Below, one piece after another: positions 47,668 through 63,929 of a stretch of 64,000 bases of DNA. The DNA comes from Seriola aureovittata (lineage: Eukaryota > Chordata > Actinopteri > Carangiformes > Carangidae), in NCBI RefSeq assembly GCF_021018895.1, contig NC_079376.1, positions 18,822,001 to 18,886,000 on the forward strand, written 5' to 3'. Position numbers and translations under genes: made by a program. Each line of letters starts with the position of its first letter. Within the stretch, counting starts at the first letter, position 1. The notes beneath the pieces were generated by a model. The model made no database searches. It was given only the letters and a program-made list of their open reading frames with translations, and had not been told where the DNA came from.

Positions 47668-50600
47668 ATGGCTGAAGGGTGAGAGTGAACTCGCAGTTTT
47701 AGTTTTAGTTTTAAAATATAATATATGACAGAGCACGGACACTGTGTAAATATGTTGTTACTTATTGTGTTGCGAATGTAGATTTAGTGGAATAATTTAG
47801 TTCAAACGTTGTTGTATACAGCCTCCAGGAATCAGTTCAGGAAGTGCATTTGTTTACCAAAACATACCCTGGCTAGCGTTAGCATAGCTTTTTTAGCTGT
47901 GATGTAGAGCAGCCGATATAACGCAGTAACCAGCAATGGGCTGTATATGTGGCTTATTTTTACATTTAACGCTTATGTGTAGCCTTAGCAACCGTAATCG
48001 TCGTGGCTTGTTACGTCAAATTACCTTTTACTGCACTGATAGCTGACGTTAGCTAGCTCGTTTAGCTTGCTATGCTGTGTGTGTGTGTAAGTTAGCTAAG
48101 GATATCTTGAGAAAGTCAACAGCTGACAGCCACTGAGTCTGAAGTGTCACCAGAGTGACAGGCTAGTTTGTATATTTGATAAATGTACAACGTTCGTGCA
48201 GTTGTGGTGTTACGTTTGTGCCTTTCCCTGTTTTTGTCTCTGCTGTGCAAAGGAGCTAACGTGTAACTGTTTATGCTCACAGAGAAGGCTGGTGGGGAGG
48301 CTGGTTTCAGCAGAGCTTCCAGGCCGTCAAAGACAAGGTAATCCACATCGACATCGCGGAAACGAGCACGTCTTACTTTGTCTTTAGCAGCGGCTCAGCA
48401 TTTGCAATGTTTTGACTGATGTTTCTCAGATCTTTCATCAACTCCAACAACTATTCTCCTTTTTAAAAATTTCTTCTACATAATATCACAAAAATCAAAT
48501 AATTTGTGTCATTCACCGATCTAAAGAAGGTTATTCATGCATCTCTCATTACATCTTAACTACTGCAACTCCCTGTAAACATCTCTTCTAAAATGTCTTT
48601 GTTCCCTGCTACTCATATAATATACTGCAGCTTCTAAAAAATGTGACCATATAACACCAATTTCACGTACTCTACATTGGCTACCTGTCTCTTTTAGAAG
48701 TGATTTTATTATACAAAGGCTCTGTTTGTTTTGTCACCTTCTTATATCTCAGAACCGCTCTCCCCTTATGACCAAATGTGCTGCTGAGTTCCTTGGGCGA
48801 AACTGTTATTTGTTCCAAAGTTGACTGACTGCATTTGCTGTTAGAGCCTCCAGACTTTGACATGCCCTACTGGAGGATATCAGGCATGCTGAATCATCCC
48901 AGATTAAATCACTGTTCAAAACATACTTGTGTAAAGCTGCTTTTAATTTTTGACTTTGTTGCTTTTATCCTTGGTTTTTACCTGCTTTCCTTTGTCTAAA
49001 ACAAGAATTTCCCAATGAAATGATGAAGTTGAATCTGGATTTTGATCTTGATTATTTGACTCTCTTCTTCACAGTCATCTGAGGCCCTAGAATTCCTAAA
49101 GCGAGACCTGACAGAGTTCTCCACTGTGGTGCAGCATGACACAGCCTGCTCAATTGTGGCTACAGCCACTGCTGTCAGAAACAAACTTGCAGTAAGTTGA
49201 AGCGTTCACCTGGGTCATTGTTTTTTTAATCTAAATGTCTCCTAATAGTGTATCTGTTACTGTCATATGTGCAGACAGTAACATGAATCTAACCTGAGTG
49301 TTTACTCTGCTCCAGGTGGAAGGCTCCTCAGAGACCACAGAAAAGGTGAAGAAGAGCCTCTCTAGTTTCTTAGGAGTCATAACGGACACACTTGCTCCAC
49401 CCCCTGATAAAACCATCGACTGTGATGTCATCACGTTGGTGGCGACGCCAGCTGGAACCACAGAGGTTTATGACAGTTCCAAGGTTAGCTGAAATGTGGA
49501 GTTACTTTGTCTTTGTGACAGAACCACTGAATTATGAGTTTCCCAATGTTCTGGCATGGTGTGAGGAAAAAGTGAATAGAAAACCTTTTATTGGTTAGTC
49601 TCGTTGAAAATAATGAACAACGTGTTGATTCAGGGCTGATTTTAGTTTTGTTGTAAGAGCCTGTAGAAAAAAAGACAACACATGATGTGCTTCAAGAAAC
49701 AAAACAACCACAGCTAAGATTTGTTTTCCCGGCAGGCACGTCTCTACAGTTTGCAAGCTGACCCTGCTACATACTGCAATGAGCCTGACGGTAAGTAAGT
49801 ACACAGTGAGGTAGTTGGCCGATGTTGACACTGTTTAGTATTCTAGCTTTTGAAGTTACTGACTTTAAAAGCTGCCTTTTTCTTAAACTTATTTTTCTGC
49901 CACACCTGTTTTTAAAAGCATCAAGGTGATTTTAATGCTAATGAGCAATTGAATTATTAGCCGGAGCCTTTGCTGGAGTTGTGTGATGTATAACTAATTA
50001 ATTCAGAAAAATAAGTACCATTGAGGTGTGCATGGAAGAAATGTGGTAATTTTGAGATGGGTGTAGCGATAGGTGGGGTGATGCATGCTTACTTGTTTAT
50101 ACATTTCTCTGCCTTTCTAGTGTATTTTAATGAGAAGTTCTTTTTGTCAGGTCCCCCAGAGCAGTTTGACAACTGGCTGTCCAGCTTCAGTCTGGAAGAA
50201 AAGAAAGGAGAAATCTCAGAGCTTTTGGTCAACAGTCCCTCTATACGAGCGCTTTACACCAAAATGGTATCTATTTTTGCTTTTGCCACAACTTATTGTT
50301 GTGGAGCTTAGCCTCTTGTTTTGTTTTGAACTAATAAACAAGATAAGGACCGTTTTTCTTTTCTGTTATTTTATCCACAGGTGCCAGCAGCTGTAGCCCA
50401 CTCAGAATTTTGGCAAAGGTATTTCTACAAAGTCTTCCAGTTGGATCAGGTAATCTTGCTGTTTCCTGCTCACTGTACTCTAGATGTAAAATATCCTTTC
50501 CCCTCTGCGCAGTACATTATCTTTGGTGCCACCTGCTGGCCAATTGTAGAGCTACTTTGGATTGTTACTATCAGGGCACGGTCATGATGCAGGAGTTTTC

Positions 50601-52359
50601 CCAAAAATAATGGTGGTACCTAAATTAATTAATAGAAAACATGATAGCATGCTCCAGGTCTTGAGTGGATGCCAGTGGCTCCATCTGTCTAATGTGTATG
50701 TACAAAGCATTGATTATGAGTTATATGAGTTATAATACTCAAAATTGTAAAAAATATTTTGGTTTCAAACACCTTAGAAAGTGTTTATACGGCTGTAGAC
50801 AATAAGTATTACAATGACTTTTTACAGAGTATTTCATGTGTGCCAGCCAAAGCAAATCTTATATTTAAATCTTTATATTTATCCTATATTTGTTTTATGG
50901 TTTTTCAAGGTACTTGGCAGGTAAGTTTGAGAACCAGTTACACCTCTCCTGTGGATTAAGGTTGTCTGTGTCCCTTGACTCGCTATGTAATCCCAGACTG
51001 ACACCATGATGTTCATCAGAACTCTTTTTGCAGGACTCCTCATTCTTGTCACTAAAGATAGTTCTTGGACTTGGCTCTATGTTTGGGCTCATTGTCCTGC
51101 TGCAGAATGAATGTGGGATAGATCAGATGTGTGATGGATAAGAATCTAAGCATTTAAATGTTAACATAAAGGAGGCACAGAATTTCAGCTGGCTTTACAT
51201 TTTTTGGCAAGGAAAACAAATGCTACAAACTATAAACTTGGGTAATAAACAAGTTGAAGTTCTTGCATCATTGCAGATGGTAAAGATTGACCCTGATTGT
51301 GTCTTCTAGGAGGAAGCAAGGAGAGTAGCACTGAAGCAGAGAGCAGAACAGACGACACACACAGAGACCCTGGGCTGGGAGGAGGAGGAGGAGGGTATGT
51401 TAGTCTCAGTTTTAAACGAATATATAAATGATAAACTGATAAACTTTAAAAATCATTCACTTACACTGCCTCTCGGATGTCAGATGATTTCCTTGGCGCC
51501 TCGTCATCATCTCAACTCAACTTTACAACCCCCCTGGACAACACCTCAACCCAGCAGGCCACGACCTCGACATCTCCCACTCTTCTGAGTCCCATCCTGT
51601 CTCCGAGCGAAGAGCGCGACGCCACACTCTCAGTTAGCAGTGACAGCGTCAGCCTGCCGACGCAGGTGGAAGTGCGGCCGGAGCCCGTTACCACAGAGCT
51701 GGCCGAGAAACTGACCGAGGCTAGCTTGGAAGATGTTGTGGACAAGACACAAGAAGAGCAGAGGCCTGGAAAGAGTGACTCAGCTCCTGAAGCTCAAATG
51801 GAAGCTGTAACCCAGCCAGGAGTCACTGTTGACGGGGCACCGGTGAGGACCACTACTTCTAAACCAGAGGCAGCAAAGGAAGAGGGTCCACAGGACCTGA
51901 GAGTGTTTGAGCTAAACTCTGACAGCGGGAAGTCTACGCCCTCTAACAATGGCAAGAAAGGTACGATGACTTGAGGAGGTTTTTTTCTGTTGGCAGTGAG
52001 ATTCTTACTGGTCCTGTTTGGGAATATAAATCCAAATGGGATTGGTGGTTATGAGTTTCCACTAAATACGCTTAGAAGAAGCAGGAGTGTGGAGGTCACA
52101 GAAAGTTCTGAATTTGTCTTTCCCCCTCCAGGGTCCAGCACGGACGTGAGTGAGGACTGGGAGAAAGACTTTGACCTGGACATGACAGAGGAAGAAGTTC
52201 AACTGGCACTCTCTAAAATAGAAGACTCTGGAGAGGTTAGTGTTAATTATTACATTATGCCTTAAGTTAAAATTTGAAAAGTGGGGATGTTTTACTTATA
52301 CATTTTACCCTTTTCCCATCTTTTACCAGCTGGATGAAGACTGGGAGAACTGGGACTGA
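47668..52359 (+). CDS. bsdc1: BSD domain-containing protein 1 (11 coding exons)
   Basis: Joining 47668-47678, 48283-48337, 49075-49191, 49316-49483, 49736-49790, 50151-50266, 50381-50449, 51310-51394, 51484-51960, 52132-52235 and 52330-52359 gives 428 residues; human BSDC1 has about 430. All junctions are GT-AG and phases agree. The start MAEGEGWW matches human MAEGEDVGWW. Residues 23-120 carry the conserved N-terminal region (SSEALEFLKRDLTEF, KTIDCDVITLVATPAGT). The BSD domain lies at about 137-193, ending with the signature Phe184-Trp185 in EFWQRYFYK. A Glu/Asp run then a Ser/Thr/Pro-rich linker, less conserved, fills about 220-370. The tail holds DLRVFELNSDSGKSTPSNNG and an acidic end (DWEKDFDLDMTEEEV, then DEDWENWD). 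BSD domains also occur in TFIIH p62 and synapse-associated proteins; the role of BSDC1 itself is poorly defined. No frameshift or missing exon. Confidence 0.95.
48420..48960 (+). mobile_element. Decayed LINE 3' end (L2-like) in bsdc1 intron 2
   Basis: Broken frames encode phrases typical of the C-terminal part of L2-like retrotransposon reverse transcriptase polyproteins: NYCNSL near 48,557-48,574, DHITPISRTLHWLPV at about 48,645-48,690, and an FKTYLCKAAF-like end near 48,915-48,945. Stops and frameshifts make it inactive. It lies in sense orientation within the intron. Confidence 0.7.
50900..51150 (+). repeat. Dispersed repeat fragment in bsdc1 intron 7
   Basis: The phrases CATTCTTGTCACTAAAGATA, GTTTGGGCTCATTGTCCTGC and GATGGATAAGAATCTAAGC resemble a transposon-derived teleost repeat. 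Intron 7 is the second longest intron of the gene. Family not determined. Confidence 0.5.
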
Positions 52360-53960
52360 GCCACAGCAACACAAACTCTGTCCCGCCATTAAAGCTAGTT
52401 CTCGGCAGACGAACCATGCTTAAACATGTTTTAACTCTTTGTCCACACTGTCACCATGTCATGATTGTCAGTAGGGGATTTTTCTGGCGGGGTTGGACCA
52501 TATTGGTAAACCTGTTGGAAAGAGCAATGGGAAGACCGAGGCAATAAGAATTAGACCGCTTCGTCAGCTGTCAGTTTAGTGCAGATTGGCCGCTTGCGAG
52601 GGAAAAGACTCGAGTCTTGGTTTTTTTCTTGGAGTAATTTCTTACTTTGAGGCTATGACACTAGTAACAGACAGAGGTTGTAATCATTCTGACCTTAAAG
52701 GTTAAGGACACGCAGCGACAAGTCAGAATGTGAAATGTTTCGCAGCAGCAGGGGAGGAGCTGTTTTTCCCTTTTTTCTTTATGCCATTAAACACATCATG
52801 TGCGTTGCGAGTGTATTTCAAGTTGGGCAATGACTTAACTGCAGGCTGCACAATAGCCATAAACTGTAATGCTGCTTCTAAACCTTTCTAAGATGAAATA
52901 CTTCGCAAGTGATTTTTTTTTAATAATAGCGATGAATTTGATTCTACCTGTGCCCCGCTTTCTTTCTTTCTTTCTTTCTTTCTTTCTGTCTTTCTCGTCT
53001 TTATTATGCAAGTGAATCTTCAAAATGGAAAAAAAATATTTCGGCCTTCATTCACAGAGCACTTTTCATTTTGGATTCACTCCCAACTCTAGATATATGG
53101 CCTTTTAAAACACACAGTAGTGTGACAACGTTATCCAAATGTTTTTGTAACAAGTCGGTCATCTGAAACACAACCAGCTAACGTTTCATTATCAGTTCTC
53201 TTTCCCCCTCTCTTTGTCATATGGTGATTGATTTGAGTATATGAGCTTGTTGCAGGCTACATGTTGTTTTCTGTCACTTTTACATGTTTCACTTGTGTAT
53301 GTCTTACTTGGGTAGAGCAAATTCATTAATGATTATTAAGAGAGAGGTCATATTTGATTTTATAAAGAGAATTCAGACTGGCCCCGGTCACACGGTACCG
53401 GACTATTTGGCTCGAGATCGTGAGTAGCATCAAATCTGTGACATTTTTAAGTTTTTCTGTCGGCCTATGTTTGGAACAAAATAGCTCAGCAGGCAGTGTA
53501 CCAAGTAGACGAATAAGCAGCGTGAGCACGCTCCATGCTTTTATGGTTTCCTTTTCCATCTTCTGTAATGTAGCTGAGGAAAAAAATAAGCCTAGAGGTG
53601 TAATATTTATACTAAAATAAATGCTTAATTATTGTATTATGTGCTTTGGATTGCATGTCTGTGCAATAACATTATGCAAAACATTGTGCAGATAGTTACT
53701 GTTGAGTTGTATGTTTTGTTTTTTATTCGTTTCTTTTTTGGTAAAGACATTGGCTTGTTCTTCAGGTTCTTTGTGTTCTGACAATGTGTTGCATGTCTAT
53801 AATTCTCGGCTGTGTATTCCCTTCAGATTCACACTTTGAACTAATCAAAGCTGTTCTACACACATCTGTTTTCAAAGCTGTCAAAGTTCTTTTTTAAGTC
53901 AAGTATTTCACTATATTTTTCAAATGATCGTTGTCATTAAAGGATTCATGGCTAATGGAC
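52360..53960 (+). terminator. bsdc1: bsdc1 3' UTR with candidate polyadenylation signals
   Basis: Candidate hexamers are ATTAAA at 52,786-52,791, AATAAA at 53,616-53,621 and ATTAAA at 53,936-53,941. The most distal would give a 3' UTR of about 1.6 kb. A (TTTC)n tract at 52,959-52,995 lies inside. The region is T-rich and has no coding frame of note. Confidence 0.5.
52959..52995. repeat. (TTTC)n microsatellite
   Basis: About nine TTTC units with one TGTC variant, in the presumed bsdc1 3' UTR. Confidence 0.93.
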
Positions 53961-53964
53961 TTAG

Positions 53965-56900
53965 TGTCGTGCATTTCAAAAATAGTCCAGTTTTTGCCAT
54001 TTTGCTGTTTTAAAGAGGAAAAAAAACAGTCTGGTGTGTTTAAACCAGACTGGGCCACAAGGGCATTATAGTTATTAGTGGAGCACTGAGTATCTTCAAT
54101 TACAGTGTGAGCAGTGCACAGGAAACCACTACTCATACCAAAACTGTTTGCTCATACCACCAGCTAATGAGTGCACAGCAACCAAGCTGTTTGGCTACTG
54201 GACAACAGGACTGTTGAATTTAAAAATAAGGAAGAATGGCACGATTAAAGTAAGAACTTCAGTTTTTTTTTTTTTTTTAAATCTAATTTGAGAATAGCTA
54301 AAATAACACACATTTGAGAGGAATTTCTCCTGGGAGATGGACCTACCTGAGAGGAGGTTTCTATTTCTATTTGAATCCCAATATAGAATTATATAGCTCT
54401 CTGTGAGTGGGGAGTTTACAGAGGAATAAGAGTTAGTAGTACAGATAAGGATTATATTTAGAAATGAGTTCATGATAGTATATGAATCCATACAACTCTG
54501 ACTGTAAAACTTTGTCCTCAGTTGTAATGATGAAACATTTAAACCCTTAACATACCCCCCCCCCAAATAGCTGTGGATGGAAAAATCCAATTCTATATCT
54601 GATAGTATCATGCATTCAGTATTCTGTGTCAGCTCTTCCAGCTTTTCATTGAAGCTGACACATAGTTCACAACGAGTGAAATATTCAAACCCAAGACTTT
54701 GCTTTTATGGCTACACCATATCATCACATGGAAATATTCACTTTCAGCACATTCCCCCAAAATCCAGCGTGGCATTTTTGCTATCTTTGGAAACTTTGGT
54801 ACCACCACTAGTGGTGAGTGAGGTTTAAACAAATGTCTTGTGTGAGTGTGTGTGTGTGTCCAAGATTCTTTTTGGATTACATGTTTTGGATTGGTTTGTT
54901 CGCTAAAGCAGCATCTGCATGTAAAATATCTGTAAAAGCGCCTGCAGTGTAAAGAATGGGTCGCCTGGTGGCGGTGTTGTTCCATTTAAGACGGCCCCAG
55001 TGGCCGACCTGCCACTCCTTTTCTTTCAGCTGCAGCATCCATCTCACACACCGATTGGCCACATGTTTCTCTCATACACCATTGTTCATCATCATTCGCA
55101 CTGATAATCTCGATTCTGCCATTTTCTTTCATTTTCACTCAGAATCTCTTTTTATTTTCCCCCACTGGACACCTAAAGAGAACAGTCAGTGAAATGTTGA
55201 TGGGGGGGGGTCTTTGTGGTGGTATCAGCTGGGCTAATGTAGGTCACAGTGGAGGGACACCTGTACAGCGTGCTGCCTCTGCAACATGGACGCTGCCTGT
55301 AAAGATGGCTACTGTGTACACACACATTAGTGAGGGTGAATGGTGGGCGCGGTCGAAAGAGGGATCGATGACAATACAGACAAGGTGATTATTATTCATA
55401 TGCGTGACCATCAGTCTGCTCCACCAATGTCAAGACTAACATGGCATCAATACAAAGTAAAATTCTTCCACTTGAAATGTCTACAATTTTACGGATGAAG
55501 AAACAGAAGCTTGAACCTTGATCTCCTGCTAATATGTTGATGGATATAATCAAAAAATATTGGGCAAATAAAATTTAAAAGGTCCATGTTTTAGTTGCTA
55601 TAACTTTAAATTTGTTTCCCGAGGGCAAAATTATCTCCTATAACTTTACAATGTTTACCTGCTTATTTCTCAAATGATATTACTGCTCTTTTATTCTGAA
55701 ACCCGCACCCTCTCACGCACGTGTTAATGGCTTGTACATATGCTGCCCTAACTGGACCCCAAATAACACAGACACCATATACATTACATTCTTTCTTACT
55801 CTGTTCCCACTCGGAGGCCTTAGTCAGCAGAAAGGCTGTAAAGGAATTTCCTGTTGAAGCCCACCGCTCCCTGGGCCTGGCGCTGCATGTGTATGTGTGT
55901 GTGTGCTATACATTACCACGGGCTCCCACTAAAGTCATGTACAGATCATTTCACCTTAGACGGACAATGAGTGAGGTGAAAGCCCATCAGACTGGGGAGA
56001 GAAATACTTCCCTCATGAGGATCTCTCTGCAGTGACCCGCCCCCCCACTCCATTCCTCTTGTAATCCATCCTTGACCGAACGCTTTCCCCTTCTCTTTGT
56101 GCCCCTTTGACTTCCTCTCGCTCCTATCCTGGTCCGCACATATGAGCTGTCATACATGCAAACTGAGAAACACGTGTGTGTGTGTCTCAAACACACACAC
56201 ACAGAGTCAGGATGAGGTCATTGTCTTGAGAGCGAGTATTATTCTCAGCACCCTAAAGGGAGAAACCCTGTAACCCCCTCTGCCTTTCAATAAGCACAAA
56301 AGACTCCCTTTGAGGGAGGAGGCAGACTCTTATGGAATGTGTTACCAGGGTTTTCTATACAACTGGCCTCCAAATTCACAACCATTTCATGTGTGTGTGT
56401 GTGTGTGTGTGTGTGCGCATCCCTGCATCTTTGCCCTTTCCTGCAGGGTGTGTGTGTGTTTGGCCATGAGTTATGCTCTGCGTATTTCATTCAACTTCAA
56501 CATTAGTGCCACATTTTGTGCATTAAAGTTGTATGTGTGTTTACTTCACTCACCCTGACAGCTAGTTTTACTCTCTGCCTGATAGGAACTGACATCTATG
56601 TGTGAACTTCATGTCCAACATAGTTTCATCTCTGCCACAAGGAGAGAAAAACGCAGACACCAGGCTAAGTGTTGATCCATGTGGGGGGAAAGAAAAAAAA
56701 ACAACTTCTAAAGGACTCTTGAGATGCCTCAGGATTTTTCCATGACAAACCAGAGCCTTTCCCAATGTCGGACGGTGGGAACTGGCCACTTTGTTTGTAC
56801 GAAGCGGTGTCTGGGAGGAATGCAGGGTTTAGTCGAGGAGGGGACGGCAGGGGGAAAAGCATGATAACTCCCACTCCATTCAGATTTATGGTCAAGACAG

Positions 56901-57355
56901 AGGGGCTTCTCTGGATGCGTGTCAGGGGACTAGTAGAACACCGCCCCTCTACTCCGGGCCTGCCAAGGCAAATGTTTAGTCGAACAGCCTCTCACTATTC
57001 TTTACATCCTTCTCTGTCTTTCTCTTCTGTGTGTCTCCTCTCTGCCATCATATGGGAAATTGAGCCTGGTTGTCCTGTTAAATTTTAACACAGCACATTG
57101 TGTGTCAATTTTAATCTGCACTTTGTGTGAACAGGAGCTGCAGTGGTATGTGGTTTTAGACTGAGTTTTGGGCCTGATTATAAACCAGAGATGGCCATGA
57201 TAACTGATTCTGAAGACTCTGTAGAGTCAGTCTGCACAGGTCTGCACACGTCATATTAAAGTATGAGAGAGTTCAGATTTGAAACGTGTTTTTTTTTTTA
57301 AAGAGATTATTTATTTTTTTACTATTTACCATTAAAGCAATGGTTTGACATCTGT
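53965..57355. other. Intergenic downstream of bsdc1
   Basis: No gene recognised. A short hairpin (CAGTCTGGT...ACCAGACTG, 54,027-54,052) follows the last bsdc1 polyadenylation signal. A T run lies at about 54,266-54,278, with short (GT)n tracts near 54,846-54,860 and 56,391-56,415. The segments 55,190-55,400 and 56,740-57,000 are GC-balanced, possibly conserved, without recognised coding. Confidence 0.55.
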
Positions 57356-57359
57356 GGAA

Positions 57360-57765
57360 ACCAGAAGCCAGTTAGTTCAGCTTATAGGAGGAAACAGCTA
57401 GCCTGGCTCTGTCTAAAGGTAACAAAACCCACCAAGCAGCACCTTAATGAAGTTTGTGCTGGATGTCTTGCAACACCTTGATTTCCACGTGACCCCCGCA
57501 TAAAACCACAAGTTGTTGTTTTACATGTTATTTAGTCAGCTTTGGATGTCCTGGGAAGTGGATTTTGTTACTTTTGGACAGAACCGGTCTATCTGTTTTC
57601 CTGTTTCTAATCTTTGTGTTAAGCTAAACTAACCACCTGCTGGCAGCAGCTTCATATTTAGCATACAGACATGAGGGTAGTCTCAATCTTAAATCTAATC
57701 TAACTAAAAGCAGTGCATATAAGCATATTTTGCTACATTTCAAACTATTTTTTAATCTGTGAAAT
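57360..57765 (+). repeat. Dispersed teleost repeat (CAGCTAGCCTGGCTCTGTC type)
   Basis: AGGAAACAGCTAGCCTGGCT, CTGTCTAAAGGTAACAAAA, TGTTAAGCTAAACTAACC, GCAGCTTCATATTTAGCATA and CAGACATGAGGGTAGTCTCA are the ordered landmarks of a very common fish repeat. Non-coding and moderately diverged. Confidence 0.75.
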
Positions 57766-57769
57766 TTGC

Positions 57770-58515
57770 AAAAGAGATTCAAAAAAAAAAAAAGAAAAAG
57801 AAAAGAAAGGTCAAAATCAAAGCAGGAGAGGTCGAGATACCATGATTTAAGATGCAAAAAAAATCATTTCCCAGAAATACGACAAGATAGAGTCTTTTGT
57901 TTTACCCCCCATGCCTGGTGTAACAAAAGACACCAGGTTGTAATGCAGGCTTTGAATTATTAATCTCCAAGTCAGAGCTGAGGGGTTATCATCAGGTTAT
58001 CGACGGACTGTCCCTTTAATTGAGCATCTCACTAGATTTGAGATTATAATCACAGATTATTATATCATACTGAATGAAGTGTGTCCTTTCAGATAGCATT
58101 TAAATGACTGTAAATTTGTTCATTGCATTAATAAATTGTAGACAAGTAGGCAGTCTTAGAATGCTTTAAATTGTTTAGTAGGTTCCCAGCATTAATGTAT
58201 GATGTGTGAGCTCTTTCAGAGAGGGGTGGGATTTTTTTCAAAAGTCTTTTAAAACTCCTCAAAAGTCTTCAAAACCCACCTATTCCCAGATGAACCCAAC
58301 AGACACAATATATACAGCCCTCAGCCTCCGACTCAGCTGCATTCATTTTTATCCTTGTCTCCAATTCTTTTAACAGCTAGACCAACCACTCTGAATGTTC
58401 TGTCCCCTTCCGTCCCTTCTCCCCTCCACCTCCCACTCTTTTCATTACTGTCCCATTCATTCCTTCATTCATTTATTCAGTCTTCTCCGCAGCTCCAGGA
58501 CACCAACGGACCCAT

Positions 58516-58554
<39 letters not shown>

Positions 58555-59010
58555 TCTTTCTCCCTTCCTCCCTGGTCTAATCAGAGGACCACACATTCCC
58601 TCCTCTCATCTGATGTCTGGTAATTGAAGGTGAGATTGTTTTGGCGGTGGGGGAGAGGCGAGGCCGAGCTGAGTTTGACTGTGTGCAGCCATGCAAATTA
58701 GACTGTCAAAACTTCATGGTAGTCTCCATTATTCTATGAATAAAAGCCGACACTAGCTAGCCTGTTACATAAATCTGCCTTGTAAATTGCAGCATCCAAG
58801 AGGGAAACTGCTGCAGAATGCTCCCTTGAGACGAGGCTAAGGGGTCTGGTGAGGACTTCTGTTGGGACTAACTTTAGCTGTTAAAAATAGACCAGTCTCT
58901 CATACTTTCTGTCAGTGACGTGATTTTCCTGCCCATTTTTTAATATTTGTAATGTTTTTCTGGGCATACTGTTCTCCTTCATTGATTCCTGATGTGATTC
59001 TCTACATTTT
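57770..59010. other. Intergenic
   Basis: No gene recognised. An A-rich purine tract lies at about 57,780-57,825 and a (CT)n tract at 58,522-58,550. Sequence near 58,245-58,290 has short AAAACnC words like the 3' end of a LINE, but too little to assign. Confidence 0.55.
58522..58550. repeat. (CT)n microsatellite
   Basis: About 14 CT units within a pyrimidine-rich stretch. Confidence 0.93.
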
Positions 59011-59019
59011 CTACTTTCT

Positions 59020-59490
59020 AGCCATGGTCGTGGCTATGGCTCTGGGCAATGTCGATGACAGTCGCTCACTCCATGTCATATCTCATTTGTTAAACCCATC
59101 ATGGTTGGAAGCAGGGATCTCTTGAAGTCTTTGCTGGTGCTGCTGACCAAGAAGTAGTCTGGAACATTACTCCTCATTCCACCACAACTACGTTAGCTAG
59201 ATGAAGACAGTAACTACGTGTTTAGTGTACAAATATGGGAGTGGTATCAATCCTTGTGCATTTCCCAAAATGTTGAACGTTTTTCTTTCACAACTACTGG
59301 ATGGATTACCACGACATCTGGTCCAGACATTAACCCCCCCCCCCCCCCCCCCATTTGTGATATTAGCAAATGTTAGCACGCTCACATGCTAAACAAAAAT
59401 GGCAAACACTGCACCTGCTATACAAGCAGCGTTAGCATTTAGCTACATACAGCTTCACAGAGCAGCTAGCTTGACTGTAGACTCTACAAT
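59020..59490 (+). repeat. Dispersed repeat Y, copy 2
   Basis: Contains ATGGCTCTGGGCAATGTC, AACTACTGGATGGATTACCA, GCAAATGTTAGCACGCTCAC, AGCTACATACAGCTTCACAG and TTGACTGTAGACTCT in the order of the common teleost repeat seen at 4,465 and, reversed, at 63,455. A 19-nt C run (59,334-59,352) interrupts it. Confidence 0.75.
59334..59352. repeat. Poly-C tract
   Basis: 19 consecutive C inside repeat Y copy 2, absent from the other two copies in the window. Confidence 0.9.
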
Positions 59491-59499
59491 CTCTAGTGT

Positions 59500-63450
<3,951 letters not shown>

Positions 63451-63454
63451 GTGA

Positions 63455-63905
63455 AAACATCTTAAGAGTCTACAACTATGCAGCAGTGCTTTGAGGTAAA
63501 TGCTAAAGGCAAATGCTAATGTACTCATCATAACATTGCTAACGTGGTGATGGTTTTCCATGTGTATTATCCAGTATGTTAGCATGTTAGCTAAAATTTG
63601 GTCATAAACTAAAGTACTAGACAAATAAAAATTTTGAGCCAGATGAAAAGTCCTAAGAGGGACATGACTGTGTGTGTACCACATTTCATGGCACTGCATC
63701 CCATAGTAGTCGAGACATTTCATTCAAAACCACAAATGTCAACCTCATGGTAGCGCTGAAGGAAAAGTCAGATCACCAAAGTCATTAGTATTCAGTCTTT
63801 GGACATGGTGGATGTCTGCACCAAATTTCATGGCAATTCATCTGATAGTCGAGATATTTGAGTCTGGACCAAAGTGGCAGACTGACCATATAACCAACAG
63901 ACTGA
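63455..63905 (-). repeat. Dispersed repeat Y, copy 3 (inverted)
   Basis: On the minus strand it reads CTCGACTATCAGATGAATTG, CCATGAAATTTGGTGCAGAC, CTTTGGTGATCTGAC, ACCATGAGGTTGACATTTG and TTAGTTTATGACC, in the order of copies 1 and 2. The minus frame at 63,358-63,723 lies mostly inside it and is not a gene. Confidence 0.8.
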
Positions 63906-63929
63906 CACAGCCAGAGACAGGAGGCTGGG

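Noticed and set aside
51990..52265. Plus frame extending upstream of bsdc1 exon 10
   Set aside because: Only 52,132-52,235 is exon; the upstream part is intron 9 read through in frame.
54195..54611. Minus frame of 138 codons downstream of bsdc1
   Set aside because: Crosses a T run, has a low-complexity Lys stretch and AT-rich codons, with no homologue recognised.
58245..58290. Possible LINE 3' end words
   Set aside because: Only about 45 bases of AAAACnC-type similarity, too little to separate from chance.
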